A DNA stretch of 64,000 nt from Nematostella vectensis (taxonomy: Eukaryota; Cnidaria; Anthozoa; Actiniaria; Edwardsiidae). The stretch lies in NCBI RefSeq assembly GCF_932526225.1, contig NC_064034.1, positions 1,970,001 to 2,034,000 of the forward strand, read 5' to 3'. Each line of letters starts with the position of its first letter. Position 1 is the first letter of the stretch. This document shows positions 45,801-55,869 of the stretch, piece after piece. Position numbers and translations under genes: made by a program. A model generated the notes under the pieces. That model did no database searches. It was not told the origin of the DNA and saw only the letters and a list, made by a program, of their open reading frames with translations.

Positions 45801-48800
45801 AATATAACTAATCTACCATGTAGTCTACACTTCTTACAGGTTAGTGTATTTTATTTTAGATATTCTATTCATAACGGAATAACATCCCCTCCCTTTCAAT
45901 GCTGGGATGACTTCCAGGCTGGGTGTTAGCTGGTGGACAAGACTGTGAAGAGGAGGGGGGGGGGGGGGTGGATTTTAAAATATTTTAGCAAAATAGGTCA
46001 TGTGGTTTGTTTTGTCTACAATACTAATTTTGAGGAATATAGGTACACCATGACATGTAAGTCTTCAGGTAACCCATGATAAACAAGGTGCGACTACCTC
46101 TGTGGGTGGTAGGATGGCTAGGTACACCATGACATATATGTCTTCATGATAAACAAGGTGTGACTACCTCTGTGGGTGGTAGGATGGCTAGGTACACCAT
46201 AACATATATGTCTTCATGATAAACAAGGTGTGACTACCTCTGTGGGTGGTAGGATTGCTAGGTACACCATGACATATATGTCTTCATGATAAACAAGGTG
46301 TGACTACCTCTGTGGGTGGTAGGATGGCTAGGTACACCATGACATATATGTCTTCATGATAAACAAGGTGCGACTACCTCTGTGGGTGGTAGGATGGCTA
46401 GGTACACCATGACAAATATGTCTTCATGATAAACAAGGTGTGACTACCTCTGTGGGTGGTAGGATGGCTAGGTACACCATGACATATATGTCTTCATGAT
46501 AAACAAGGTGTGACTACCTCTGTGGGTGGTAGGATGGCTAGGTACACCATGACATATATGTCTTCATGATAAACAAGGTGCTACCTCTGTGGGTGGTAGG
46601 ATGGCTAGGTACACCATGACATATATGTCTTCATGATAAACAAGGTGTGACTACCTCTGTGGGTGGTAGGATGGCTAGGTACACCATGACATATATGTCT
46701 TCATGATAAACAAGGTGCGACTACCTCTGTGGGTGGTAGGATGGCTAGGTACACCATGACATATATGTCTTCATGATAAACAAGGTGTGACTACCTCTGT
46801 GGGTGGTAGGATATTTAGGTACACCATGACATATATGTCTTCATGATAAATAAGGTGCGACTACCTCTGTGGGTGGTAGGATGGCTAGGTACACCATGAC
46901 ATATATGTCTTCATGATAAACAAGGTGTGACTACCTCTGAGGGCGGTAGGATGGCTAGGTACACCATGACATATATGTCTTCATGATAAACAAGGTGCGA
47001 CTACCTCTGTGGGCGGTAGGATGGCAGCACTCTCTAGGACACCGATGAGCGACTCAACCAGCTCCGTCTTAGCTACAGGGTCCATTCCTTTGCTGATGAT
47101 CTCATGAAAACAATCACAGACACTCTCCCGCAGCACATCAACCGAAAGAAGATTAAGCAGCATGCTAACAACGAAAAAAAGAAATGATTACTATCATATC
47201 AACACCAAGATCAAAAAACGGTTTCTACTTTAACTATCAATTGTGAAGCCAGATTCTTTGTTAACAACCCTAACCTAACAAAGAACATTGCAGTACTCAA
47301 GTATATTAAGGCCTGGGTAGTTTGCTCTTAGCATCGAATATAAATTTTTGCCTTAAACTTTGTTAACATCGCCTTAAATTCATTCTTTTTGGCAAGATGA
47401 TTAAAGTCGACAGCCTTAACATTTTCGTAATGTTTTCTTGCTGGTGATGACCTCACATCATAGATCAGGTGACAAAATTGTTTTTTGCCTTTCCGCCAAT
47501 GGGAAAAACAACTTGGACAAAGGTGTTTACTAAATAAGTGTTGACTTTATGTGTGTCATATGATAGCGTTTTAGCATCCGGGGTTTTCTCTGCCATTAAC
47601 AAGATATTAAATATTTTGTTAAGTCACATGACCTGATACGAATTAAAATGTTGATTTGTGACCGAAGGGCTAAACTTTATTTCTTGCCGGTTAAGACATC
47701 AGTGTACAGACGTGTTTCAAAGGAACATAAAAACATGCGATGTTTTCTTTTTCATAGCTTATCCACCAGCAGAGAATTTTTTGAAATATTGATTTGCAAA
47801 AGTCACGTGATCGGCTGGATAACGTCATCACTCAAAATAAAATATTACCAAACAGCTAACATTGCCGCATTTGATGTTTTGACCAAAAATGGTGCATTTA
47901 AGGCAATGTTAACTCACTTTAAGGCAACTTAAGAAATTTCAACTGTTTTAGCTTATGTTTCAAGCCTTAATACACTTGAGTAGTTTAATTTCTGGACAAA
48001 TGGCTAGATGTTGCTTTTTGTGTATTTTCTGTGAAAATCCAGGATATTTTGTGCTTCAAACACAGTATACTGTAACTCATTTCAATTCTGCTCAGCAAAA
48101 AATCTAAAAGATTTTTGTCTGCAAACTCACCAAATTACATGTTTTAGTGAGGACATAAAAAGCGGGACATGCTATAAATTATCTGGCAGAAGTAAGGTAC
48201 ATTTCTGTGTAATGTAAATCAAAAATAGACAAAACTCTAAAGTAATCTTGCCCAAAAAAGCTATCCAATAAGTCCTGCACGGGCTCGTGTTTTCCATGGT
48301 CGACTACACATATGAGCTCAAATAAACAACGTCCAGCGTTTCTCATTGGCCGAACTTTTTTTTTCAAAATGTTTACAGTGTTCAAGCCAAATTTGATTGG
48401 TCAAAGTTGTTCAGCATGGCCCACTTTCTGTGTCCTCGCTGTAATTTTTATCAGCTGAAATTTTAGAGATGTGTCAGTGTCACTAACAAGAGAAAAACAT
48501 TGACAAGAAAACTACTTTTTTTTTGCGAAAAGGGTGTGAGTTTGGCAAAGCTTGCAAAAAAGAAAACTATATGGTACCCTTTCTGATTAATTGTCACAAT
48601 TTTATGAATAATGCCTGACCTGATAAACTTGTCATTGGCAACCAGATTGATGTCGATCCAGGAGACAAATGCACCAACAACATCCAGACAGGAGCACGTC
48701 AACATGGAATTTGTTGTACCATAAGTCTCCTGAGGCATAGAAGAATAGAAAAGCAGTGTTAATCAGCATATTTTAATCAATGATATCAATGACCCCTATT

Positions 48801-51800
48801 AAAAAATTATTATTTATACAGTACTGCTATTACAACATATACTTCATTTATGGTATACAGTAATAGACAGATGGCCTTGTGCGCAATGTTGGTGCCCAGT
48901 TTAAAAAAAAAAAAAAACGCCTTGAAATAGCATAGTAAAACACCTCGGGAGTAAACGCCTCGAAAATAGCATTGCAAAACACCTTGAAAATAGCATTGCA
49001 AAACTCTGGAAAATAGCACCGCAAAATGCCTAGAAAAAAGCATCACAAAACGCACTGCATTGCAAAAACGCTGTAAAACGGCGTAAAACACACAGAAAAT
49101 GACATCACAATTTACACACCGAAAAATACACTGCGAAAAGCTGTGTTACGCGATTGGGCACCAACTCTGTGCACAGTGTCAGTACTACTATTCATGATTG
49201 TTTAATGCGAATGCACTTAATAAATGCACAGTGAATACTCACTAGTATGCTCAGCCACCATTTAGTCATCTCAGGGACGCACTGCTCTCTCATGAAATCT
49301 TTTATCATTGTATTTCTGGCCATCTCCTTTACAAGAAGAACAACAAACTCTACATTTTTTTTTTAATTTAATGAAAAAAGGAAACAATTTTATTGAGATA
49401 CTTACTGTAAGGACAGTATGGTTAAAATAAGAAGAGAATATTTGGCGGGAATAACCTGTGATGTGCGGGCAACTTCTCTGTCTACGACTTCATCGTCTAT
49501 TGCCTTGAGAATACGCAAGTACATGTCAACAGCTGCAGCTCCTGTATGCAGGATCTGGTGTAGATCACTGAAGAAAGATAGCCACTAGAAACAAATGCAT
49601 GTGCCATGATTAGAGTCATTACTGATAGACAACAAACATAGAAGAATTGTAGAATTACAAATTGCTTTAACATAGATAGACTATTAGCCAGGGTTGCAGA
49701 CTTTGTGATTCTTCAAATAGAAAAGTGGTCAAGGGGGTTCATGCTTCCTGTGACCTAGTCTTCAGTACTAAGAAAACCATATAGTGAAGCAGTGCTTATC
49801 AATCTCCACCGCCATTTCTGCAACTAAATGAAACCCCTGCTGTGGTGAACCAGTGGTGTTTAGTGAACCAGTTTAGATCGGATATACAATAAAAAGGGAG
49901 AAGAATCTGCCAAGAATAAGAAGCAAAAACAAGGTTCATACAGTTGTAGTTCTTATGTATTGCTCATTCCAATGTATTGTGATGGCTAAAGGGAAGGAAA
50001 TAAAGGTAGCTTGAAGTTGATAATATTGATGCTGTATAGTGAATCAGTGCTATACAACCATTGCCCACCTGATTAGGGTAATCCACAACAAATGTCAAGG
50101 CAAACACCTGGGACGCCTTGTTTTTGATGAAGTTCTTATCACTTGTCCTTCCTGAACACTGGGCTTGAAGCCAAGTCATGAGAATTTCCCTGAGTGACTG
50201 CTGGTTCACAAGACTCTCGGAGGCATGCCTGAACACACATGGGCAATCAATAATGATAACACACATGGGCAATCAATAATGATAACACACATGGGCAATC
50301 AATAATGATAACATACATGGGCAATCAATAATGATAACATACATGGGCAATCAATAATGATAACATACATGGGCAATCAATAATGATAACACACATGGGC
50401 AATCAATAATGATAACACACATGGGCAATCAATAATGATAACATACATGGGCAATCAATAATGATAACATACATGGGCAATCAATAATGATAACATACAT
50501 GGGCAATCAATAATGATAACACACATGGGCAATCAATAATGATAACACACATGGGCAATCAATAATGATAACATACATGGGCAATCAATAATGATAACAT
50601 ACATGGGCAATCAATAATCATAACATACATGGGCAATCAATAATGATAACATACATGGGCAATCAATAATGATAACATACATGGGCAATCAATAATGATA
50701 ACATACATGGGCAATCAATAATGATAACATACATGGGCAATCAATAATGATAACATACATGGGCAATCAATAATGATAACATACATGGGCAATCAATAAT
50801 GATAACATACATGGGCAATCAATAATGATAACATACATGGGCAATCAATAATGATAACATACATGGGCAATCAATAATGATAACATACATGGGCAATCAA
50901 TAATGATAACATACATGGGCAATCAATAATGATAACATACATGGGCAATCAATAATGATAACATACATGGGCAATAAATAATGATAACACACATGGGCAA
51001 TCAATAATGATAACATACATGGGCAATCAATAATGATAACATACATGGGCAATCAATAATGATAACATACATGGGCAATCAATAATGATAACATACATGG
51101 GCAATCAATAATGATAACACACATGGGCAATCAATAATGATAACATACATGGGCAATCAATAATGATAACACACATGGGCAATCAATAATGATAACACAC
51201 ATGGGCAATCAATAATGATAACACACATGGGCAATCAATAATGATAACATACATGGGCAATCAATAATAATAACATACATGGGCAATCAATAATGATAAC
51301 ACACATGGGCAATCAATAATGATAACACACATGGGCAATCAATAATGATAACATACATGGGCAATCAATAATGATAACATACATGGGCAATCAATAATGA
51401 TAACATACATGGGCAATCAATAATGATAACATACATGGGCAATCAATAATGATAACACACATGGGCAATCAATAATGATAACACACATGGGCAATCAATA
51501 ATGATAACATACATGGGCAATCAATAATGATAACATACATGGGCAATCAATAATGATAACACACATGGGCAATCAATAATGATAACACACATGGGCAATC
51601 AATAATGATAACATACATGGGCAATCAATAATGATAACATACATGGGCAATCAATAATGATAACATACATGGGCAATCAATAATGATAACACACATGGGC
51701 AATCAATAATGATAACATACATGGGCAATCAATAATGATAACATACATGGGCAATCAATAATGATAACATACATGGGCAATCAATAATGATAACACACAT

Positions 51801-54800
51801 GGACAATCAATAATGATAACACACATGGGCAATCAATAATGATAACACACATGGGCAATCAATAATGATAACATACATGGGCAATCAATAATGATAACAC
51901 ACATGGGCAATCAATAATGATAACATACATGGGGGTAACCAAGGGTAACATTCATGGGGGTAACCAAGGGTAACATTCATGGGGGTAACCAAGGGCAACA
52001 GGCATGGGGGTAACCAAGGGTAACATTCATGGGGGTAACCAAGGGTAACATTCATGGGGGTAACCAAGGGTAACATTCATGGGGGTAACCAAGGGCAACA
52101 GGCATGGGATGTAACCAAGGGTAACAGGCATGGGATGTAACCAAGGGTAACATGCATGGGGGTAACCAAGGGTAACATGCATGGGATGTAACCAAGGGTA
52201 ACATGCATGGGGGTAACCAAGGGAACATGCATGGGATGTAACCAAGGGTAACAGGCATGGGATGTAACCAAAGGTAACATGCATGGGGGTAACCAAGGAT
52301 AACATGCATGGGATGTAACCAAGGGTAACAGGCATGGGGGTAACATACCTTGGGGTAACATACATAGCAGGTAACCAAGGGTAACATGCATGGGGGTAAC
52401 CAAGGGTAACATACATGGGTGTAACCAAGGGTAACATGCATGGGTGTAACCAAGGGTAACATGCATGGGGGTAACCAAGGGTAACATGCATGGGATGTAA
52501 CCAAGGGGAACAGGCATGGGGGTAACATACCTTGGGGTAACATACATAGCAGGTAACCAAGGGTAACATACATGGGGGTAACCAAGGGTAACATGCATGG
52601 GACGTAACCAAGGGTAACATGCATGGGACGTAATCAAGGGTAACATGCATGGGACGTAACCAAGGGTAACAGGCATGGGGGTAACATACCTTGGGGTAAC
52701 ATACATAGCAGGTAACCAAGGGTAACATGCATGGGGGTAACCAAGGGTAACATGCATGGGACGTAACCAAGGATAACATGCATGGGACGTAATCAAGGGT
52801 AACATGCATGGGATGTAACCAAGGGTAACATGCATGGGGGTAACCAAGGGTAACATACATGGGTGTAACCAAGGGTAACATGCATGGGTGTAGCCAAGGG
52901 TAACATGCATGGGACGTAACCAAGGGTAACATGCATGGGACGTAACCAAGGGTAACATGCATGGGACGTAATCAAGGGTAACATGCATGGGACGTAACCA
53001 AGGGTAAAATGCATGGGATGTAACCAAGGGTAACAGGCATTGGGGTAACATACCTGGGGGTAACATACATGGGTGTAACCAAGGGTAACATGCATGGGAC
53101 GTAATCAAGGGTAACATGCATGGGACGTAATCAAGGGTAACATGCATGGGACGTAACCAAGGGTAACATGCATGGGACGTAATCAAGGGTAACATGCATG
53201 GGACGTAACCAAGGGTAACATACATGGGATGTAACCAAGGGTAACAGGCATGGGGGTAACCAAGGGTAACATGCATGGGATGTAACCAAGTGTAACATGC
53301 ATGGGACGTAACCAAGGGTAACATGCATGGGGGTAACCAAGGGTAACATGCATGGGATGTAACCAAGGGTAACATGCATGGGATGTAACCAAGGGTAACA
53401 GGCATTGGGGTAACATACCTGGGGGTAACATACATAGCAGGTAGCCAATGGTAACATGCATAGGGCAACCAGGGAATGTAATGCACACCAACAACAAAGT
53501 CTGTGTTGTTATCAAGCTCAAGCAAGTACCTTGTTCTGACATGGTGCTCCAAGACTTGAAAGCAAAAGAACTTGGTGTTGTCATCACTAAAACCAGGGAT
53601 ACCCAACAATAAGCTAGATTTAACAGGTGAACAAACTTTACCTGGATGAGTATAGGTGTATTTAGCATTTGCACAGTAGGTTACAACATCAAAACACTTT
53701 ACCTAAAACAAGACTTTAGCTCAAACAAGCCTATGTGTGTATTCCTTTTTTTTCGGGATAGGAGAGAGATATCTTATTTCAAAGTCTCATTTAACCCCTG
53801 TTCTTGACACTAGGCACTTTTGGCCCCTATTCAAGTCTAAAGATGCTATAAATAAACTGGTGTTTATCATGCTTGTCCTAAAATACACATTTGGCTCTAG
53901 GGTGGAGGGAGTATTGCAGAGAGTCTCTTATTTTCTAGATCTCTTGAGAGACCTTTCACTGTATCACAAAGGGGTGGTTGATCAACATTGTTGAATAGAG
54001 CACTTTTCTGCCCCTATTTCTTGCTTTTCCAAATTCAACATTTCAAATTCAAACTAAGAAACACTTCTAATGATATATTTTTTTTTCTATGATTAACAGG
54101 GATAGGGACTGGTGCTTAAAAGAAATGCGGCTATAAAAAGGGCCATGTTTATGTCTCTGCTCTATTTTTATTCATATTTTACAGCGCTCTGTACTTGACA
54201 TGGTCTTGCGGGAATAAAAACTTACCTTCGGCACATCACTTTTATAGCATGTGTTCATCTTTATTTTAGATTAATTTGGGCTTTCATAATTTAATTTGGG
54301 CTCAAGAGGGGTGGAGGGGCTTAATAGAGCTTGTACACTATTCTGGGTCACTCTCTTCCATCTTATAATGCAGTAATCTAGCCTGTGTTGATACCAGAAG
54401 GCCTTGATGTTCCAATAAATGTGTGTGATTCTTTAGAAATGACTCAAGAATGCATTTGTCAGCCTTTGTCAGGTTTTTTTTTTTTACTTTGCATGATGCA
54501 GCAAATCATAGCTCCATTCAATCATAAAGTACAGCCTTTTAAAAGAGACTTTGATTTTAATTATTTCTTGTGATATATCAAAGATGATTCACTTTCGCAT
54601 GTTCGCATGGAATAGCGACATTTTTATCACATTTCACTATTTTTAAAAATGTGGTGAATGGAATGGAAAATGAGAATTTGTACAAATATACATTATACGA
54701 TTAAGAAGTTAATATACATGTGGTATCTAAGCAACCTAAGTTGCAATAGATAACTCTAGCAAACAACTTCAAACCAAAGCAGAATTTCGTAGATTTGTTC

Positions 54801-55178
54801 ATAAATATCAGCTAAAAGATATTTTCAAATCAAAACTGCAAGTTCTCATCAAGTAAGTTACTTACTGTATTACAACTATTGGTACCTGTTAATCCCATGT
54901 ATAAGGGCATTCCCGCACAATTTCCAGCCATCTGGACTTTCTTTAAGCTGTTCGAAGTACTGCAAAGTCTGTAGATTGATTGAAAAAAATAAACATGAGA
55001 ATGAATGATCTTTGTCTATCCTATTTTCTGTAAGTTAATGTATGCATCGTGAAATACACAAACACCAAGTTCTAGTCGTTGGCGAAAACTAAGCGATAAA
55101 AAAATTGCTCAAACTCACCTGAGTTTGTGAGTGCGAGTTGGCCGTGCAACAAAGCCCTTGTAGCAGGTTACTGTCCAT
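27815..55178 (-). CDS. XPOT: Exportin-T (tRNA exportin), 37 exons, 953 aa
   Basis: Exons in order of transcription: 55119-55178, 54886-54968, 53530-53586, 50069-50228, 49456-49584, 49243-49326, 48620-48729, 47005-47164, 45321-45400, 45166-45243, 43868-43946, 43583-43621, 43350-43412, 43146-43217, 43003-43055, 42612-42691, 42104-42141, 39026-39076, 38847-38915, 38606-38700, 38447-38513, 37804-37842, 37536-37592, 36220-36288, 35853-35929, 34221-34290, 33740-33898, 32466-32522, 31793-31888, 31602-31695, 29952-30019, 29254-29302, 28886-29001, 28568-28615, 28357-28428, 28203-28259, 27815-27841. All are GT-AG with continuous phase; total 2862 nt (human XPOT 962 aa). Segments matching human exportin-T include FFCFQVLEHHVRTR, FIKNKASQVFAL, VGAFVSWIDINLVANDKFI, VLRESVCDCFHEIISKGMDP, FMEVEMAIRLVFMLGEALP, DIQDFIPLINQIIAKFK and VPACFLAPMKSTFDMNDAQT. 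The protein is an all-HEAT-repeat karyopherin that carries tRNA with RanGTP out of the nucleus. No break was found, so it should be functional. Introns hold six large arrays and several transposons. Confidence 0.97.
29384..29657. mobile_element. 274-bp MITE in XPOT intron
   Basis: Inverted ends AGGGAGTGTTCATTAA (29384-29399) and its complement at 29641-29657, extending inward as ACACCGAGGGGGG. The interior is dominated by C and T runs. I could not define a target duplication. No coding capacity. Confidence 0.75.
29775..29905. repeat. Poly-C-rich tract
   Basis: Two runs of 15 or more C (29790-29805, 29887-29904) flank a short AT-rich segment. Similar runs sit inside the neighbouring MITE, which suggests a related, more decayed copy. 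Confidence 0.5.
30020..31190. repeat. 70-79-bp minisatellite with exon-edge remnants, XPOT
   Basis: About 15 copies of a unit around GGTAGGGAGGTGATAAGAGC, TCATTATTACATACAGTATA and GAAACACTTGATTGTAAAGT. The array begins one base from the acceptor of the exon at 29952-30019. At its far end (31165-31370) the units are less decayed and carry the first 20 or so bases of that exon: CATTATGGGGCTCTGG recurs at 31305, 31329 and 31353 with 24-bp spacing, equivalent on the minus strand to repeated VPEPHNVQ codons each preceded by an AG. Confidence 0.92.
32307..32445. mobile_element. 139-bp palindromic MITE (TA target)
   Basis: Ends TACAATACACCAAAAACTGG and its complement at the right are about 33 bp inverted repeats with one mismatch. 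If the outer TA is the target duplication this is a Tc1/mariner-type MITE. It sits about 20 bp from the donor of the exon at 32466-32522. Confidence 0.8.
32690..33585. repeat. 15-bp minisatellite (CACTACACAACAGCA)
   Basis: About 60 copies of a 15-bp unit with CACTACACAACAACA as the main variant. Central 32870-33070 is nearly perfect; the flanks are mixed. It lies in the XPOT intron between exons 33740-33898 and 32466-32522. The ORFs are artefacts of the frame-preserving length. Confidence 0.95.
34350..34444. repeat. ~48-bp minisatellite with copies of an XPOT splice donor
   Basis: Two copies of AGACTTTTCTAGTACCTGGC AAAGGAG plus a CATAAAACAT tail. On the minus strand each reads CTCCTTTGCCAG|GTACTAG, identical to the end of the XPOT exon at 35853-35929 plus its donor. 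The third, genuine copy at 35837-35865 is separated from these by the transposon at 34445-35825. Confidence 0.9.
34445..35825. mobile_element. 1.4-kb TIR transposon, same terminal type as the RecQ element
   Basis: Begins TAGCCTGCTTGCACGC and ends with the complement of TAGCCTGCTTGCATGC; the TIRs run for about 120 bp with mismatches. It is flanked by an exact 9-bp duplication ATAAAACAT (34436-34444, 35826-35834). Subterminal sequence is repeated internally (34470-34545 again near 34575-34650) and a 76-bp block with an A run is tandemly repeated at 34703-34880. An ORF-like stretch at 35345-35640 has no recognisable domain. It lies 27 bp inside the intron from the donor of the XPOT exon at 35853-35929. 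Confidence 0.88.
36395..36758. mobile_element. 364-bp MITE with CAGGG ends in XPOT intron
   Basis: Inverted ends CAGGGCTTCTGGAATTAC and complement; flanked by ACATGT (36389-36394, 36759-36764). The duplication is itself palindromic. The interior repeats AATTACGCG / ACGCGTAATT-type words in both orientations. No ORF. Confidence 0.78.
39128..41799. repeat. 43-bp minisatellite, about 62 nearly identical copies, XPOT intron
   Basis: Unit TTTGAGAGAAGATCAGTGGA, GCACAAGAACCAGTTTGAGT, GCA. Nearly every copy is identical. The exceptions are A-rich variants at about 40572, 40615, 40916 and 40959, which pair up at about 344 bp (eight units), indicating a block duplication of eight units. It lies between XPOT exons 42104-42141 and 39026-39076. 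This level of identity suggests very recent amplification or active homogenisation; true copy number may differ from this assembly. Confidence 0.98.
42165..42262. repeat. 21-bp minisatellite, about 5 copies
   Basis: ACAAACAAGGGTGTGGTTAT repeats immediately beyond the XPOT exon start at 42141. It occupies the polypyrimidine side of that exon's acceptor region. Confidence 0.85.
44280..44800. other. GC-rich island of about 500 bp, origin unknown
   Basis: Markedly GC-richer than the surrounding XPOT intron, with sharp edges. It contains GTTACCATGGCAAC at 44364-44377, a palindromic RFX/X-box-like site, and several paired GC stems, and ends in an A/T tail (ATATAATAAAATT). It could be a SINE- or LINE-3'-end insertion. 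It resembles no rRNA or tRNA that I can align with confidence. No significant ORF. Confidence 0.5.
45640..45842. repeat. 67-bp direct repeat, three copies
   Basis: CTTACAGGTTGCCATGGTAT, GTAGCATGCATCCCAATATA and ACTAATCTACCATGTAGTCT recur three times in the XPOT intron between exons 45321-45400 and 47005-47164. Each copy starts with an acceptor-like TTCTTACAG on the plus strand. Confidence 0.92.
46040..47025. repeat. 70-bp minisatellite containing an XPOT exon tail and splice donor
   Basis: About 14 copies of a 70-bp unit (CTACCTCTGTGGGTGGTAGG, ATGGCTAGGTACACCATGAC, ATATATGTCTTCATGATAAA, CAAGGTGTGA). On the minus strand each contains GCCATCCTACCACCCACAGA followed by G|GTAGTC, that is the last 22 nt of XPOT exon 47005-47164 together with its 5' splice site. 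The genuine exon end is simply the first unit. Confidence 0.95.
47294..47982. mobile_element. 689-bp MITE-like element in XPOT intron
   Basis: Ends TACTCAAGTATATTAAGGC and the complement of TACTCAAGTGTATTAAGGC, with similarity continuing inward for about 100 bp (GTTAACAT and CCTTAAA words in inverted order). The outer TA may be a target duplication. The 94-codon ORF at 47648-47932 has no recognisable domain. Confidence 0.75.
48915..49090. repeat. Degenerate ~24-bp repeat
   Basis: Words such as AAAATAGCATTGCAAAACACC recur about seven times with many substitutions. It lies in the XPOT intron between exons 49243-49326 and 48620-48729. Confidence 0.75.
50232..51925. repeat. 26-bp minisatellite abutting an XPOT splice acceptor
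   Basis: About 65 copies of ACATGGGCAATCAATAATGA plus TAACAT (variant TAACAC). It begins four bases beyond the exon boundary at 50228, so the polypyrimidine tract and probable branch region of that acceptor are repeat sequence. C/T variants alternate in blocks, implying block duplications. Confidence 0.97.
51926..53475. repeat. 24-25-bp minisatellite (GGTAACCAAGGGTAACATGC)
   Basis: About 63 copies of GGGTAACCAAGGGTAACATG CATG in several variants (GGGGGTAAC, GGATGTAAC, GGACGTAAC) arranged in recurring blocks. With the neighbouring 26-bp array it makes up about 98% of the 3.3-kb XPOT intron 50229-53529. A 510-codon minus-strand ORF runs from the preceding exon into the array and is considered an artefact. 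Confidence 0.97.
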
Positions 55179-55869
55179 CTCGTTCCATTGATTCCCGCTT
55201 GTTGTATTGAAGGGCAAGTGAAGACGTGACTAGTCGCCCATGCAGACTTTCACACGTGCCACCGAGAAACTGCGTATTTCTACAATTTTTTTCGCTCAAT
55301 TCGCTTGGGAATTCTCAAGAACAAAGAAAAACTTAAGGAAAGATTGGTCTTTGGTTGAAAAGGGGATTACATTGCTATTTATCTCGGTAATTTTTGCCTA
55401 CAAGTTCATCCACGTTGCATCATCTGCGATTCAAGTACACGAGAGAAGCCCTTCCGTCTGTTGACCAATAACGTCCCTTTGATAGGGACACAATTAGGGA
55501 GGCTTAGATTGTGCCACTTGAATACCCCACTTATATAAGGTACCTTGTTTAATACTTGATTTCTTAAATAAAAAGCTTGAATATTCGGCTGAAATTAGAA
55601 AACACGCTGCCCTTTTCACTACTTTACACAAATAATAAGAAAATGTAGTTTTAAATCTATTTTTCCTTTTTTGCGAAAGGACTTTTCCAAGAGGGGGGTC
55701 AATATATTGGTGGTCTTGATGATTACAAGAGGAGCCTGCATGTCCCTTCCTTCTATTACTTGGTGTGGCTTCGAATACAAACCGACCAGAGCTTTCCCAA
55801 AACCATCCCTTCTTTTAACCACTGCCCCAGCTTTTTACAACAACAAGAGGAGGAAACTGACCCATCAAC
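55179..55869. promoter_or_regulatory. Divergent promoter region, XPOT / GDI
   Basis: 691 bp between the two start codons. A TATATAAG-type word at 55531-55538 is about 330 bp upstream of the GDI start and could be a TATA element, but its distance is not diagnostic. The unsupported ORFs at 55240-55464 and 55671-55877 lie here. Confidence 0.5.

Noticed and set aside
172..53475. Arrays considered as possible CRISPR or telomeric/centromeric satellites
   Set aside because: No unique spacers between repeats, host genes are eukaryotic, and arrays are intronic with different units; they are ordinary minisatellites.
52027..53609. 510-codon ORF rich in CYPWL/HVTLGY words
   Set aside because: XPOT exon 53530-53586 read through into the intronic array; the genuine donor at 53529 ends the exon.
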